Shown here: positions 1-11,446 of the stretch, one piece after another
Layout of the letters: each line of letters begins with the position of its first letter
Numbering within the stretch: the stretch's first letter is position 1
Assembly: GCA_022495995.1 (NCBI GenBank)
Contig: JAFEMH010003614.1
Coordinates: 1 to 64,000, forward strand
Reading direction: 5' to 3'
Source of the DNA: Adenophora triphylla var. japonica
Lineage: Eukaryota; Streptophyta; Magnoliopsida; Asterales; Campanulaceae
DNA length: 64,000 nucleotides
Notes under the pieces: generated by a model
Told to the model about the DNA's origin: nothing
Seen by the model: only the letters and a program-made list of their open reading frames with translations
Databases searched by the model: none
Translations under genes and position numbers: made by a program

Positions 1-188
1 TTATTTAATTATTCCATTTGATTGATAATACTCAAGTGTGAAGTAGATGCCGAATTAGGTGGAATGGGTGCTCCTCGACCTTATATTCCATAAATTAACC
101 CCCAAGGCAAAGTCTTTTCAAAAAGGTTTTCTTATTGTTTTCCTAAATAAACCAATAAGTGGCGACTACGTATTCAATAAAAATATCA
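1..188 (+). repeat. 3' part of the 5' LTR of T1
   Basis: Near-identical to the last 190 bases of the 3' LTR, including the run from the poly-pyrimidine stretch to the terminal ATATCA. The LTR end is placed at CA 187-188 because the PBS follows after a short spacer. Confidence 0.85.
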
Positions 189-204
189 ACTTGGCTTATA
201 GTTT

Positions 205-222
205 TGGCGACTCGGCAGGGGA
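205..222 (+). other. primer binding site of T1 (tRNA-Arg type)
   Basis: TGGCGACTCGGCAGGGGA lies 16 bases after the LTR end. The first eight bases (TGGCGACT) are shared with the PBS of element C. This class of PBS is the one reported for Tat/Ogre elements and is matched to tRNA-Arg; the tRNA assignment comes from family knowledge, not from a search. Confidence 0.65.
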
Positions 223-849
223 TAATTAAGTAAGAGGGTTGAACTTGCGTTACAATTAAGTATTATCAATCTTTTTTATTTCACTGCAAAAAGAAAATAA
301 AAAATTTGATTTTTACTGTTTTTTTTCGGACTTTTCCACCATCTTTATTTTCGTCAAAAAAATTATTATTCGCATTGAGCGAAATTTGTTGGGATAGAAT
401 CAAACAAGTTGACCTTTCTTTAATGTTTGACCCTGCACAAAAAAAAAAAAAACTAAAAACTAAAAACAAAAAACTTACAAGAAAAGTTTTTAAAAAATTC
501 GGAAAAGTCAAAATAAATTATTATTTCTATTTTGCTTGTGCTAACTTTATTTTGCGAGTAGAGTAATTGTGAATTACTTGAACTTATATACTTACGTGAA
601 ATTGAATTACTTTAATTTTTACCGGTCATCGGTTGACTCGGGCTTTGTAATTAATTAATTTAATTCTCTTTCTCTATCTCTTTAAGTGGAACTACGACGG
701 CCTGAGTCTTCCTACAATTGGGAGAAACATAGGCGGCCGCTTGGTGCGGCCGTATATCTGTTTTCTTTTAGTTTTCAAAAAAAAAACTTTATATTTTACT
801 CTATCACCTAGATTGACTCTCGCGCACGCGCACTCATATTATATCGTCA

Positions 850-1065
850 TTGCACTACATAGCCTTGATAAACCGGGACCCAGCTAGAGGACAGATGACG
901 GTAACCACTTTGAGTCATAGGTCTCTCCAGAAGTTGGATGATCCCGCTCAGCGTCTTGATCCGCTACTAGATTGTCATATCGCGGGGAGCCTAGCCTTCC
1001 GATACACGCCCGCCGCATATCATGTAGATTTACTTTTTAAGACACTCCGTGACCGGTCGGTTTGA
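850..1065 (+). CDS. short leader ORF of T1, partly conserved with C
   Basis: A 71-codon ORF in the long leader between PBS and gag. It begins MHYI and contains LDCHIAGSLAF. The leader of element C (minus strand, 56152 to 55964) has a 62-codon ORF that also begins MHYI and contains LDCHIAGSLAF, although the segments between differ in length. The DNA around the shared peptide is also conserved, so a structured RNA in the leader is an equally good explanation. No known domain is recognised. Confidence 0.35.
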   Translation: MHYIALINRDPARGQMTVTTLSHRSLQKLDDPAQRLDPLLDCHIAGSLAFRYTPAAYHVDLLFKTLRDRSV

Positions 1066-1380
1066 TCTTGGAGTCTTTGTAATCTCTTTGTCAAGATCAT
1101 TTTTGTCGCGATAAGCCAATGGAAAGAAATCAATAAATTGTCGCTTCGGTTTGTCCACTTAAAAATGTCTCTGACGGTTGTCCCTTCGGATTTGCCTAAA
1201 GAGAAAAATTTCTCACCAAATTTTATTGCACAAAACTCGATGTTACTTGAGATTACTTTGACCCTACTAAGTCCACTTTAGGTTTGGATTTTGAATGTTA
1301 GAAACCCCCAGAAAGCGGATTTTCCATCAGACAAAAATTAGGACTAAAGAATCGAAGAAATGTGACTTCCCGTGGTGTTG

Positions 1381-1392
1381 TCTCGCGCGAGA
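1381..1392. promoter_or_regulatory. CG-core dyad in T1 leader (TCTCGCGCGAGA)
   Basis: Perfect 12-base palindrome TCTCGCGCGAGA, the same motif found in the U3 of T1 and C and at five internal sites of C. Here it lies about 1.2 kb downstream of the PBS and upstream of gag. Confidence 0.5.
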
Positions 1393-1528
1393 CTCGCTTG
1401 TCACGTGCGAAGTGTTCCTATCTTTTCGTGTTTTGGCCAAACTTTCCAAGCTTTCATACACCCTATTCTACCGACTTGTTGGGACTCGATCATGGTTTAA
1501 CACGGTTGCTACACACCAAGGTTCGCCA

Positions 1529-2894
1529 TGGCTCGACGCATATGCCTCTCCTTCGTCACCGAAGCCGAAATCAAGGAAGCTAAGGCCAAACTCATCCAAG
1601 CCCCGCTTAAGATGGATGAACAAAGTAAGAAAATTGAGGAACAAAATGCCCAAACGTCGCCCTTATGCAAGAGCTCCATGAGTTGAAAGTCAAGAAAGGA
1701 AGAAAACAAAAGCAGAAAGAGGAATCCTCCTCCGATGAAGAGGAATCCTACACCAAAAAGAATAAGGAAACCAAAAAGTCAAGCAAGAAAGAGGAAGAAT
1801 CCGATTCATCCTCTTCCTCATCCTCCTCCGATGATGAGGAACATATCTCCAAGGATACTAAAACCAAGAAAGAAGGTAGTGGTGAAACTACTAAACTTGG
1901 TGACCATGTTACTAAGAACTATCTTGAGAAGAAACTTGCAACCATTGACACTTCAAAGGGATCATTTGTCCCATTTGACCCCGATGCTCTTCAAAAATCC
2001 ATCACAAGTTTCCTCGCAAGTACAAGACACCCCATATTGCCAAGTTTAATGGCACTACTTGTCCTCGAGCTCATGTTGAGACCTACACTTGGGCTATGCT
2101 TCCAATGGGCATTGATAACACAATCTTGGCCCAATGCTTTCCTCAAACTTTGGAGGGTGCTGCAAGGGATTGGTACATGTCTCTTCCCATGACTACAAGA
2201 CTTGATTGGTAGTCTGCATGTTTAGTCTTCCAAAGGCAGTTTGAAGACAACTCCACTTATCGCCTTATTAGGAGGGATCTTGAACAAAACAAGCAACATG
2301 CAAATGAGTCTTTTGCTAACTTTACTAGAAGATGGAGACTCAAACTTACTGAAATTGTCGAAAGACCTACTCTCAAAGAGCAAATCCATATCTTCCTCCA
2401 ATGCCTCCGTGATGAATTTCAAGAGAAGCTCGCTGGTAATTACCTTCCTAGTTTCAATGAACTCCATGAGTCCGGAATTAGGATTGATGACTTCCTAAAG
2501 AATAAAAAGAAGGAAAGTACCTTTCGCTACAACAAGCCCACCATGAGTAAGGATGCTTCGACGCTATTCTTGCATTCAACCGCTCCAACACCGGCAGTAT
2601 TCTGCGATTGCTCCTCCTCCCGAAAAGAAAAAGAGGCACTATGAAAAACTTGAAGGAATCACTCAAGAAGAACTCCTCGATGTTCTTGTCAAGATGAAAA
2701 GATCAAACCAAGAGAAGGTGGTCCTCCTCGGGATATGGGTCCTAATCATACTCATCACTTATTCTGCAAGTACCACAACTTCTCTGGCCATGACACCAAA
2801 CACTTGCCACCACTTGAAGGACATCATCCAAGACCTCTTTGACAATGGAGAGTTAGAATGTCCCAACGACATCACCAATCCTCTCCCCTCATAA
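1529..2894 (+). pseudogene. decayed gag of T1
   Basis: Several reading frames together match the gag of C: a charged, serine-rich stretch (EEESYTKK at about 1740-1770), then LEKKLATIDTSKGS, sequence equivalent to the capsid region (2000-2470), KLEGITQEE at 2650 and the C-terminal HLKDIIQDLFDNGE at about 2810-2850. At least three frameshifts are needed to follow it and an in-frame stop (TAG) occurs at about 2209, so no full Gag can be made. Gag of this lineage forms the virus-like particle in the cytoplasm. No protease follows. Confidence 0.75.
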
Positions 2895-4760
2895 TACATG
2901 AAGAAGATGAAGCTCGAGAAGAAATCTACACTTACCACTTTGTGGCTAAATCCTCTCCCTTTCTCCTTTGATAGAAGTAGATTAGGTTTTAAATTTCCAA
3001 GTATGAACTCGAAGAGTCGTTCTTCCGTCTTTTCTAGTACTTCTCACCTCCTCTAGTTTGTGTCTTCTAAACTATCAAGTCTCGTTTCTTAATTTCTCCA
3101 TTAATCAAAGCATTTTCTTTTCCTAAGGTTGTTCTACCTCATGAGTATCATTTAATTCATGCAAAATAATGGACCCTCAATTCCCTAAATAATCGCAAAA
3201 ATAGAGACTTCTAAGCCAGTTTAAGAAGAAAGTTATCCTTAGGAAGCTTAAGGGTTAAACATTACCCCTACTGAAAGTTAAAAGTCAACAAAAGAAGAAA
3301 GCCAAAGGTGCTGCTATCAACCTTCATTCTAAGAAAAGTGGGGTTACTCAATTCAAATCTTTGAGAGTAGTAAAAAAAAAAAAACTCTCAAGCTTTCATT
3401 ACCCCACAACAAAGGTGAAAATTCAAATGCATGAAGGACTCTCCCACAAAGAAGAAGAGTCAAGTGATACCAACAAAAGAAATGAAGATTACTCAGCATC
3501 CTCTTACAACAAGTGAAGAAGATTTTTAGTATCAAGAAAAATGTTTACCCTTAAGTCATACTAATGATTGGCTTTCTCCTCAAACTTATTTAGAAACTTC
3601 TAGATGATGCACGGTTCATTTAAATGTATAACAACTTTTCTAGATTCTTGAGCCAAGTAGCATTTCTTGTTGAGTCTAGGGGCTTCCTGTTAGCCACTCT
3701 CATACACACTCTTGAAATTCAAGCATCAAAACTGGGGCTTCCTAACCTTGCCTTCCCAAGTCAATCTATATTTCAACTCTTCAAAATAATCAAATCTGCA
3801 TTAGGAGCTTTCCTCTTTACTTCTCACTCTCATCATTAGAGAATACACTTTTCCAAAGAGTCAATGCTTGGATCACCTTCCAAAGAATAGAGTCCGTCTC
3901 TCATCAACTAACTTGAGATCTCATCTCTTTCCTCAATAAGATTTTTCTCATCTGAGTTCTCTTCGAGTTAACATACCATTTTCAAAAAAAAAAAAAAAGA
4001 AGAAGAAAGAGATGCAAAAGAGATGTCCGCTAGATTGAAAACCCGAAAAGGCGGTCTAGGCAAAAACCATGGTGCGTCACAAAAAAAATCAAGGTAAAAG
4101 GAGACTATTCTTCAACCTTCTTCATCTGACATCATTCGACCCTCTTCAAATCAAATCAACAAGGAGAGCCTTCTTCGATCATCTTCAAATCAAGAGAGCG
4201 GACTCACAAGCTTGTTCACAAAGTCATCTACCACGTTCGAAGCAACTTGGGGCTTGAGACAAAGAAATGGCCTTGGACATAAAGCCATTACGACAGTGAC
4301 AGATTTGTAGTCGTTTGCCTCCTAGAGACACGACTCAAGGGAGAATTAAGAAAGAAGATTTGCAACAGGCCTAGATGTGTTCACACAAGGTTACTCATTG
4401 AAATTCAGCCTCGCTGACTAGCAACAGATTCTGCATAAACCTGATTTGGTCCCAACTTGTCAAACGCAAGTTCACTCATATAGTTCACCCATCTCAAATA
4501 TAAATCCTTGCAATTATCCCTACATATCCATATACCATATACTCATACATAAACTCACTACCAAAATGACCAACCGGCCATTTGCACGAACAGACATGGG
4601 CACCATCACATGAGTCCAGTTAAACAACTAAAATCCGAAAAATCTATTTGGAATCTTTATGTGCTAGCAGGTGCAGAAAGGTAAGAATCTTTTGGGTCCA
4701 TCCGAGACCGGCATGCATATATCCTTGCATTACAGGAGCCGGCAGAACCTCCACCTCAAC
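2895..4760 (+). other. noncoding interior of T1
   Basis: About 1.9 kb between the gag remnant and the tandem-repeat block. Short serine/lysine-rich reading fragments suggest decayed coding sequence, but none can be matched to pol. It holds poly-A stretches at about 3370-3383 and 3986-3999 and nothing else I can name. Confidence 0.5.
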
Positions 4761-4764
4761 CGAC

Positions 4765-5022
4765 AACTTCAAAGTCTGTGACGGCAGCAAACTTCAAGTC
4801 CGTGACCTCGGCAACATCAACAAAGTCTGTGACGGCAACAAACTTCAAGTTCGTGACCTTGGCAATATCAACAAAGTCTGTGACGATAGAAAACTTTAAG
4901 ACCGTGACCCCGACAACCACAACAAAGTCCGTGACGGCAGCAACGACAACAAAGTCCATGACGGCAGCAACGACAACAAAGTCCGTGACCTCAGCAACAA
5001 TGGCAACGTCAGTAACCTCGGG
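4765..5022 (+). repeat. short tandem repeats before the 3' LTR of T1
   Basis: About ten imperfect units built on ACAAAGTCYGTGACGGCAGC, 24 to 39 bases long, appear as alternating blocks that read AACTTCAAGTCCGTGACC or ACGACAACAAAGTCCGTGAC. The block lies about 300 bp before the 3' LTR. Tat-lineage elements are known for hypervariable tandem repeats at this place; C has an unrelated array in the equivalent position. Confidence 0.8.
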
Positions 5023-5498
5023 CGGCGCACTTCAAAAACTTCATCAACAAACCAGGTATACTCAGAATTGGGTCAATTCCTTGATTCCTCAGTATGAGTT
5101 TGACTTTTCAAAAGAAAAAAATCTTTGATTTTTAAAATGCTTTTCAAAATACCTAAAACAGCCTTTTTTAGTGTTTAGGAGTCGAACTACGTTTTGGTTT
5201 GATTCTCCGATAGAGATACGTAGGCAGCCGTGCGGCACGACCATCCCATTGTTCAAAATGATGTCTTTTCTATCGATGACATGACTTATTCCATAAGACT
5301 TGTCGCCGAGAATCTCTGTAGACACCCCATTCTGAACCAATAATTTCATGATTACACTACTCTTCGTCTCTCTTTTTTGTTTCGATGAAAGCATATTAGT
5401 TTCGTCATGTTTCGTTAAGTTTCTAACTAACCTCGTTAGTTTTTTACCTAACTGACTAACTGAATAACTGAAGAGGACAAAATAGTCATTTGACTAGT

Positions 5499-5532
5499 TG
5501 TCCCGTGCGGGACATACGTGTCTCGCGCGAGA
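5499..5532 (+). promoter_or_regulatory. CG-core dyad pair in U3 of T1
   Basis: TGTCCCGTGCGGGACA at 5499-5514 and TCTCGCGCGAGA at 5521-5532, two adjacent inverted repeats. They lie 153-186 bp upstream of the TATA box at 5685. Confidence 0.6.
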
Positions 5533-5684
5533 TAACCCCTCTACAGGATGTGCAGAATCACTTTCCTTATCCGTTTCAACCACTTTTCTTGATAAATCTT
5601 ATCCAATCTGGGTATCCAATGATATTTGAGTTCTGGAAGCTTCCATAGGAGGTATCCCAATCCACCTTTACCTCTTAAACCTCC

Positions 5685-5692
5685 TATAAATA
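5685..5692 (+). promoter_or_regulatory. TATA box of T1 LTR
   Basis: TATAAATA in CTCCTATAAATACTAG, about 370 bases into the LTR, as expected for the U3/R junction. The same octamer occurs in every LTR family of the window. Confidence 0.7.
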
Positions 5693-6299
5693 CTAGATGA
5701 CTTTCAAGCATTTCGTAGGTCTCCGATTCCTAATCGAAAACACACACAACACACAATTTGTTGGTTTCTCTCCCCGAAAGATTCCTTCAATCACTCACAA
5801 ACAACTCCTAAATTCGTCCATCAACCACGTTGATTGATGAACATCAAGGCTCAAGCCTTAAATCAAGGCGGAACTCTACCCGAATCATTTCTCGACCGAG
5901 AAAAACACTTGGAACCACGTTCTAAATCAAATACTCCTTAACCACAAGGTAAATTCCCATCTTTTACTTTCTTCTTCTCAATCCCTCTAATTGCTTTTAG
6001 AGTAGTGTAATCCTATCAAAAGGATTAGCCTAGAGTCCCTTCAATCCATGGAGGTGATCTCGAAGCATACAATTCGACATTCCTAATTAAGAAATTAATT
6101 GGGGTTTTCTTATTTAATTATTCCATTTGATTGATAATACTCAATTGGCAAGACCGATCTCCGGATTGGTGGAATGGGTGCTCCTCGACCTTCCCATTCC
6201 ATAAATTAACCCTCAAACCCATGTCTTTTCAAAAAGGTTTTTCTTATTGTTTTCCTAAATAAATAATAAGTGGCGACTCTGTATTCAATAAAAATATCA

Positions 6300-6384
6300 A
6301 ATCTACAATTATTCATGTGAGAGAAGCAGTCGGATGAGGCTTGTGTGTTAGATTCAGGTGCGTCGTTTCATTCATGAAGTGGCT
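6300..6384 (+). pseudogene. Ty1/copia pol fragment, left part
   Basis: Reads SDEACVLDSGASFHS, the active-site region of a Ty1/copia aspartic protease (DSGA). Element D interrupts it at 6384, and the reading resumes at 11447 with DEMEHYTSGNFGVVYLGDD, the normal downstream sequence. Only the region around the catalytic Asp is on this side. Confidence 0.75.
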
Positions 6385-8256
6385 TGTTGTTTCAGAACCT
6401 AACGGTTCTTTTTATACTGCAAGTGCACTACGGGCTATTGATAGTATAGTAAAGGCAAATGCGGGTCGATCCCACGAAGAAAAGATTTACTTGTGTATGA
6501 TACTTGTTTTTATATAAAATAAATTGATAAAATATGATTGGGGGAGATTTATTGTGGTTATGAAAATACTAGAAACATACACAAACTACTCTAACTTAGG
6601 TTAAATTCTTATAATAAAAGTATTTCCGGGGTTGGAAATCGAACAACATATATTCATCAAGTAATCAAGTATTAAATCAAAGTTTTCGTAAAAAAAAAAC
6701 AAGGATGATACATTGAGCCTATACTACTTCTCACGATCAAGCAAGTAATATTTGTATTCTTACTAATTATGCCCTAACTCTCGATGGCTCATAAATTAGT
6801 AAGAATACATTAGTGTTAATAAAGTTCACATACTTTCCATTCAAGGAACATCCCTAGGCCATTAAACTACTTCCGTGATTAATGAAACCAAGTTTACTTC
6901 ATATGGTTTCGCTAATCGAGATTCTCTGCTAGGTACTTCTCTCAATTAACTAGGGTTCATACAAATATGAACGTCCTTATATTTGTAGGATTTTAAGAAT
7001 GATATGAAAAAATTATTTTAAGATGAAAATGTCATAAATCAAGGATGCATGATATATACGCTAAGTTGTGCTAACTACTTATGGGTGAAGGCCTAGCACA
7101 TGTATTTTAAGACTAACACGACCTATTTCTCAAAAGGTTCCGTTATAAGTATTCCCGCCTGTCAAGCGGATAACCCGGCTTATCCCTCGAGGGTTCCGTA
7201 TAAGTCAAAATTCGTTAAGTTTAAGTTATTCTCACATATTCTCCACTAAAGGATCATCCCTATGTCATTAAACTACACTTGTGATTAATGAAGCCTAGTT
7301 CAATTCATAGGATTCCGCTAATCAGGGATCCTTAATGGGATCCTTCTTTTGATTAACTAAGATTATACAACCAAGGACGTCTCCCTATTGTAAGCATTAA
7401 GAATGATATGAAGAGAATTGATTTGACATGGAGAAGAAGCATGAATTATAAAGATGAATACATAATTACCGAGTTTTCAACCCCAAAAACTTGGAGGATT
7501 ACTCACTTAGCCATTGAAATTATCATAAAAGAATAAGAAATAAGCATAGAAATATAAATAAGGAAAGAGATACTTATTCTTATAATTGTAAAAGACACAA
7601 AGGCTGGAAAGAAATCTTCCATATTGTATTTCACAATATTCAAGGACGTACAAAAACTCTTAAGAACAATTGATGAATCTTTGAGTATTGTGTATAAATA
7701 AATTGCTAGAGTGTTTTACTATCGATTCTATGTATTTTCTGATCAATCCGAATCATTTCTGATCCCTTTCTGGATGTCTCAAACTGATTACAAGGGCTCT
7801 TTATATAGACATTTTGGCTATGGGTTGGATCTCTTAAAAAAGGCACCCTTTAGGCTGATAAGCAGGTGCTCGGTCGAGTCAAGGAATGTGCTCGGTCGAG
7901 CAAGTAGATGCTCGGCTGAGTCAAAGATGTTGCTCGGCCGAGCAAGGTCTTCCAGCAAAACTCTTCATTCTGGTCCCTTCTGCTCGGTCGAGGCATATGA
8001 GGTGCTTGGTCGAGCATCAGCTGGCTTGGGCTATCTTTTTGAAATCTTCAGTTTTGACCTCTCTATTTCCATAGGCTTTACTTTAAGCTCCTTATACTTA
8101 AAAATATGCACTTAAGCCCTGTAAAATCATAAAAATACCAACCAAGCGTAAAATCCATAAAAAAAATAAAATAAAAGAAGTTAAATTAAATTAAATTTGA
8201 ACTAAAATTAAAGTAAATGATACAATTAAAAATGACTATAAAACAGCCACTTATCA
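6385..8256 (-). repeat. left (3') LTR of D
   Basis: On the plus strand it runs TGTTGTTTCAG...CCACTTATCA. It contains the dyad cluster at about 7868-8015 (six variants of GCTCGGYCGAGY) and the reverse TATA box near 7719-7730 has drifted. Confidence 0.88.
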
Positions 8257-8275
8257 ACTCTCCCACACTTAAACC
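8257..8275 (-). other. polypurine tract of D
   Basis: On the minus strand GGTTTAAGTGTGGGAGAGT directly precedes the LTR start TGATAAGTGG. This is the plus-strand primer site of reverse transcription. Confidence 0.75.
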
Positions 8276-9572
8276 TTGCTTGTCCCCAAGCAAGTCTTGA
8301 ATAAAAAATAGAAGAGAGAGAGAGAGAAATAAATGTCCAAAAAGAAAGATTAAAACGATAAAAATAAATAAGTGGCTCCCTTTTAGATTTGGTGAGTTGC
8401 CAAAGATGTTGCTTTAAGAAAATGATTTTCAACATTGATTCATATCATCCAAAATTTGAAAGTATTTTCTAAAAAGATCTTTAAAGCATATTGGAGTCTA
8501 GATAAAAGAACTAAAAATTAACTTTGCATAAATAAATGCTTTTCTATGCAAAATTTTGGAAATGAAGATGCTTGGATTGAAGAAGACTTTTAAAATGAGA
8601 AAAGATTTTTTATGCAACTTTAAGGACTTAAAATGATGATTTTTCACTTTAGAAAGACATTTTAAAGATTTTAGCAAAACATTTTTGAATCACGATTGAT
8701 GAACGTGTTAATGGACGTGGAAAGGAAGGGGTCAAAGGCTAGCATTTCAAGTAACATTCTTAAAAGAAGATACATGTTTTTGAAATGTCACATTTTGCTT
8801 TTTATTGTCTTACTCTAATAATAATTTATTCATTTTGATTTTCGAATGAAAAAGTTTATTGAAGCAAGGTGTGCTTATTTTTATGCTTAACTAGCCTTGA
8901 AGATGGAATGGAGGTAAAAAGTCATAAAAAAAAGGTGCATAAAGAGATGAGTGCCTTTCGAAAATGAATTTCAAAAATGAAAGTCCCAAAGCTCAAAACT
9001 AATCTTTTCAAAAATAATGATTAGTTTCCAATGCTCCAATTTTTTTTTTTTAAAACAATGTTTTTTGAGCAATTTTATTTATACTATATTAATCTATAAT
9101 TATTTTATCTATCTCACAATATACCCCTAAGTTTCAATTTCTAGGAAATGTTTTCAAATTTTTGAAAAAAATATGAATCAAGGGATAGAAATCATTTTTA
9201 AAGGCAACTAAATAAGCTTTAATGCTTAGAACACCTCATCATCATAGGGAGAAACTCTATATATATATATATATATATACATGTTTGCAATTAAGCTAAA
9301 TTGTATAAATCCCCTCCCCACACTTGAAATAAACATTGTCCTCAATGTTTCAAGGACAAAGATAAAAGGCACAAGGATGTGATGGGGAGAAGAGTAAACT
9401 CATAGTGAAGGTGGTGGTGTCGTGGGTTCTCCTTCCACCATTTGTTATTCTAGTACTTCAAAGATACCTAAAAAGTATATAAAGACAACAAATCTTCGAA
9501 AGAGATATTAAACAAAAAAATTAAAACAAAAAATATATAAAAAAAACACAAATATCAAAAAGTAAACCGTTG
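8276..9572 (-). other. noncoding interior of D
   Basis: AT-rich, without an ORF of note. It holds an (AT)n run at 9261-9280 and a second pyrimidine-rich stretch CCCCTCCCCACACTTG at about 9309-9324 that resembles a PPT in reverse. Confidence 0.7.
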
Positions 9573-9590
9573 TCCCCGACAACGGCGCCA
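9573..9590 (-). other. primer binding site of D (tRNA-Asp type)
   Basis: On the minus strand TGGCGCCGTTGTCGGGGA, separated from the LTR at 9597 by six bases. It differs by one base from the PBS of B (TGGCGCCGTTGCCGGGGA), the Athila-class site matched to tRNA-Asp. Confidence 0.8.
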
Positions 9591-10932
9591 AAAACTTGTT
9601 GTTTCAGAACCTAACGGTTCTTTTTATACCGCAAGTGCACGGGCTATTGATAGTATAGTAAAGGCAAATGCAGGTCGATCCCACGAAGACAAGGTTTACT
9701 GGTGTATGGTACTTGATTTTATATAAAATAAGCAGATAAAATATGATTGGGGGAGATTTATTGTGTTTATGAAAATACTAGAAACATACACAAACTACTC
9801 TAACTTAGGTTAAATTCTTATAATAAAAGTATTCCCGGGATTGGAAATCGAACAACTTATATTCATCAAGTAATCATGTTTTAAATCAAAGCTTTCATCA
9901 AAATAACAAGGATGATACATTGAGCCTATACTACTTCTCACGATGAAGCAAGTAATATTTGTATTCTTCACTAATTATGCCCTATCTCTCAATGTCCCAT
10001 AAATTAGTAAGAATCCATTAGTGTTAATAAAGTCCACATACTTTCCATTCAAGGAACATCCCTAGGCCATTAAACTACTATCGTGATTAATGAAACCCAG
10101 TTTACTTCATATGGTTCCGCTAACCGAGATTCTCCGCTAGGTACTTCTCTCAATTAACTAGGGTTCATACAAATATGAATGTCTTTACATTTGTAAGCAT
10201 TTAAGAATGATATGAAGAAATTGTTTTATGATGAAAATCTCATAAATCAAGGATGATACGCTAAGTTGTGCTAACTACTTATGGGTGAAGGCCTAGCACA
10301 TGTATTTTAAGACTAACACGGCCTATCTCTCAAAGGTTCCGTTATAAGTATTCCCGCATGTCACGCGAGCAACCCGGCTTATCCCTCGAGGGTTCCGTAT
10401 ACGTCAAAATCTGTTAAGTTCAAGTTATTCACACGTATTCTTCACGAAAGGATCATCCCTAGGTCATTAAACTACACTTATGATTAATGAAGCCTAGTTC
10501 AATTCATAGGATTTCGCTAATCAGGATTCCTTACTGGTATCCTTCTCTTGATTAAATAAGTTTATATAACCAAGGACGTCTCCCTATTGTAAGCATTAAG
10601 AATGATATGAAGAGAATTTATTTGACATGGAGAAGAAGCATGGATTATAAAGATGAATACATAATTACCGAGTATTCAACCTCAAGAACTTGGAGGATTA
10701 CTCACTTAGCCATTGAAATTATCATAAAAGAATAAGAAATAAGCATCGAAATATAAATAAGGAAATAGATACTTATTCTTATAATTGTAGAAGAAACAAA
10801 GGCTGAAAAGAAATATTCCATATTGTATATCACAATCTTCAAGGACGTACAAAAACTCTTAAAGAACAATTGATGAATCTTTGAGTATTGTGTATAAATA
10901 AATTGCTAGAGTAATTTACTATCGATTCTAGG

Positions 10933-10940
10933 TATTTATA
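10933..10940 (-). promoter_or_regulatory. TATA box of D 5' LTR
   Basis: TATAAATA on the minus strand (plus strand TATTTATA), about 500 bases into the LTR. Confidence 0.65.
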
Positions 10941-11067
10941 GATCCATCCGGATCATTTCTGATCCCTTTCTGGATGTCTCAAACTGATTACAAGGGCTCT
11001 ATATATATGCATTTAGGCTATGGGTCGGATCTCTTCAAAAAGGCACCCTTTAGGCTGATAAGCAGGT

Positions 11068-11195
11068 GCTCGGCCGAGTCAAGGAAAGTGCTCGGCCGAG
11101 TCAAGGATGTTGCTCGGCCGAGCAAGGCCTTCCAACAAAACTCTTCATTCTGCTCCCTTCTGCTCGGCCGAGGCATATGAGGTGCTCGACCGAGC
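11068..11195 (-). promoter_or_regulatory. dyad cluster in U3 of D (five GCTCGGCCGAGC-like repeats)
   Basis: Five near-perfect 12-base palindromes within 128 bp. The right LTR has mainly GGCC cores while the left LTR copy has mostly GGTC or GGCT cores, as C-to-T decay at CpG or CHG sites would give. Confidence 0.7.
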
Positions 11196-11446
11196 ATCAG
11201 CGGGCTTGGGTTAACTTTCTAAAATCTTCAATTTTGACCCCTCTATTTCCATAGGCTTTACTTTTAGCTCCTTATATTTCAAAATATGCACTTAAGCCTT
11301 GTAAAATCATAAAAAATACCAACCAAGCGTAAAATTCATAAAGTAAAATAAAAGAAGTCAAATTAAACTAAATTTGAACTAAAATTAAAGTAAATGATAC
11401 AATTATAATACTATAAATGACTATAAAATAGCCACTTATCATGGCT

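Larger units (their letters stand above)
1..6299 (+). mobile_element. Tat-type Ty3/gypsy LTR element T1, gag only, 5' end cut by window
   Basis: The first 188 bases match 6110-6299, so they are the end of a 5' LTR and the complete 3' LTR lies at 5317-6299. Between them are a primer binding site, a long leader, a decayed gag and about 2.4 kb of noncoding sequence with a tandem-repeat block, but no protease, reverse transcriptase, RNase H or integrase. Gag, leader and LTR all resemble element C on the other strand, which has a Tat-type pol, so T1 is assigned to the same lineage by homology. It looks like a non-autonomous (pol-less) derivative. The target duplication cannot be checked because the left border is outside the window. 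Confidence 0.85.
5317..6299 (+). repeat. 3' LTR of T1 (983 bp)
   Basis: Starts TGTAGACACCCCATTCTG and ends ATATCA. The start is the same as that of the LTRs of C (minus strand). Sequence after 6299 belongs to a copia remnant. Confidence 0.88.
6385..11441 (-). mobile_element. non-autonomous LTR retrotransposon D (Athila-type PBS)
   Basis: Two long LTRs (1872 and 1845 bp) flank only 1340 bp of interior. The target duplication TGGCT is at 6380-6384 and 11442-11446. A minus-strand PBS adjoins the right LTR and a purine tract adjoins the left LTR, so transcription is right to left. The interior has no gag or pol similarity and no long ORF, so any movement must depend on proteins from another element. 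The PBS class is that of Athila, the lineage of element B, which makes an Athila the natural donor (inference). The LTRs differ at many positions, so D is older than B or C. Confidence 0.9.
9597..11441 (-). repeat. right (5') LTR of D
   Basis: 1845 bp, same ends as the left LTR. TATAAATA on the minus strand at 10940-10933. Dyads GCTCGGCCGAGY at 11068-11079, 11090-11101, 11112-11123 and 11162-11173 and GCTCGACCGAGC at 11184-11195 all lie upstream of it, the nearest 128 bp away. Confidence 0.88.
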
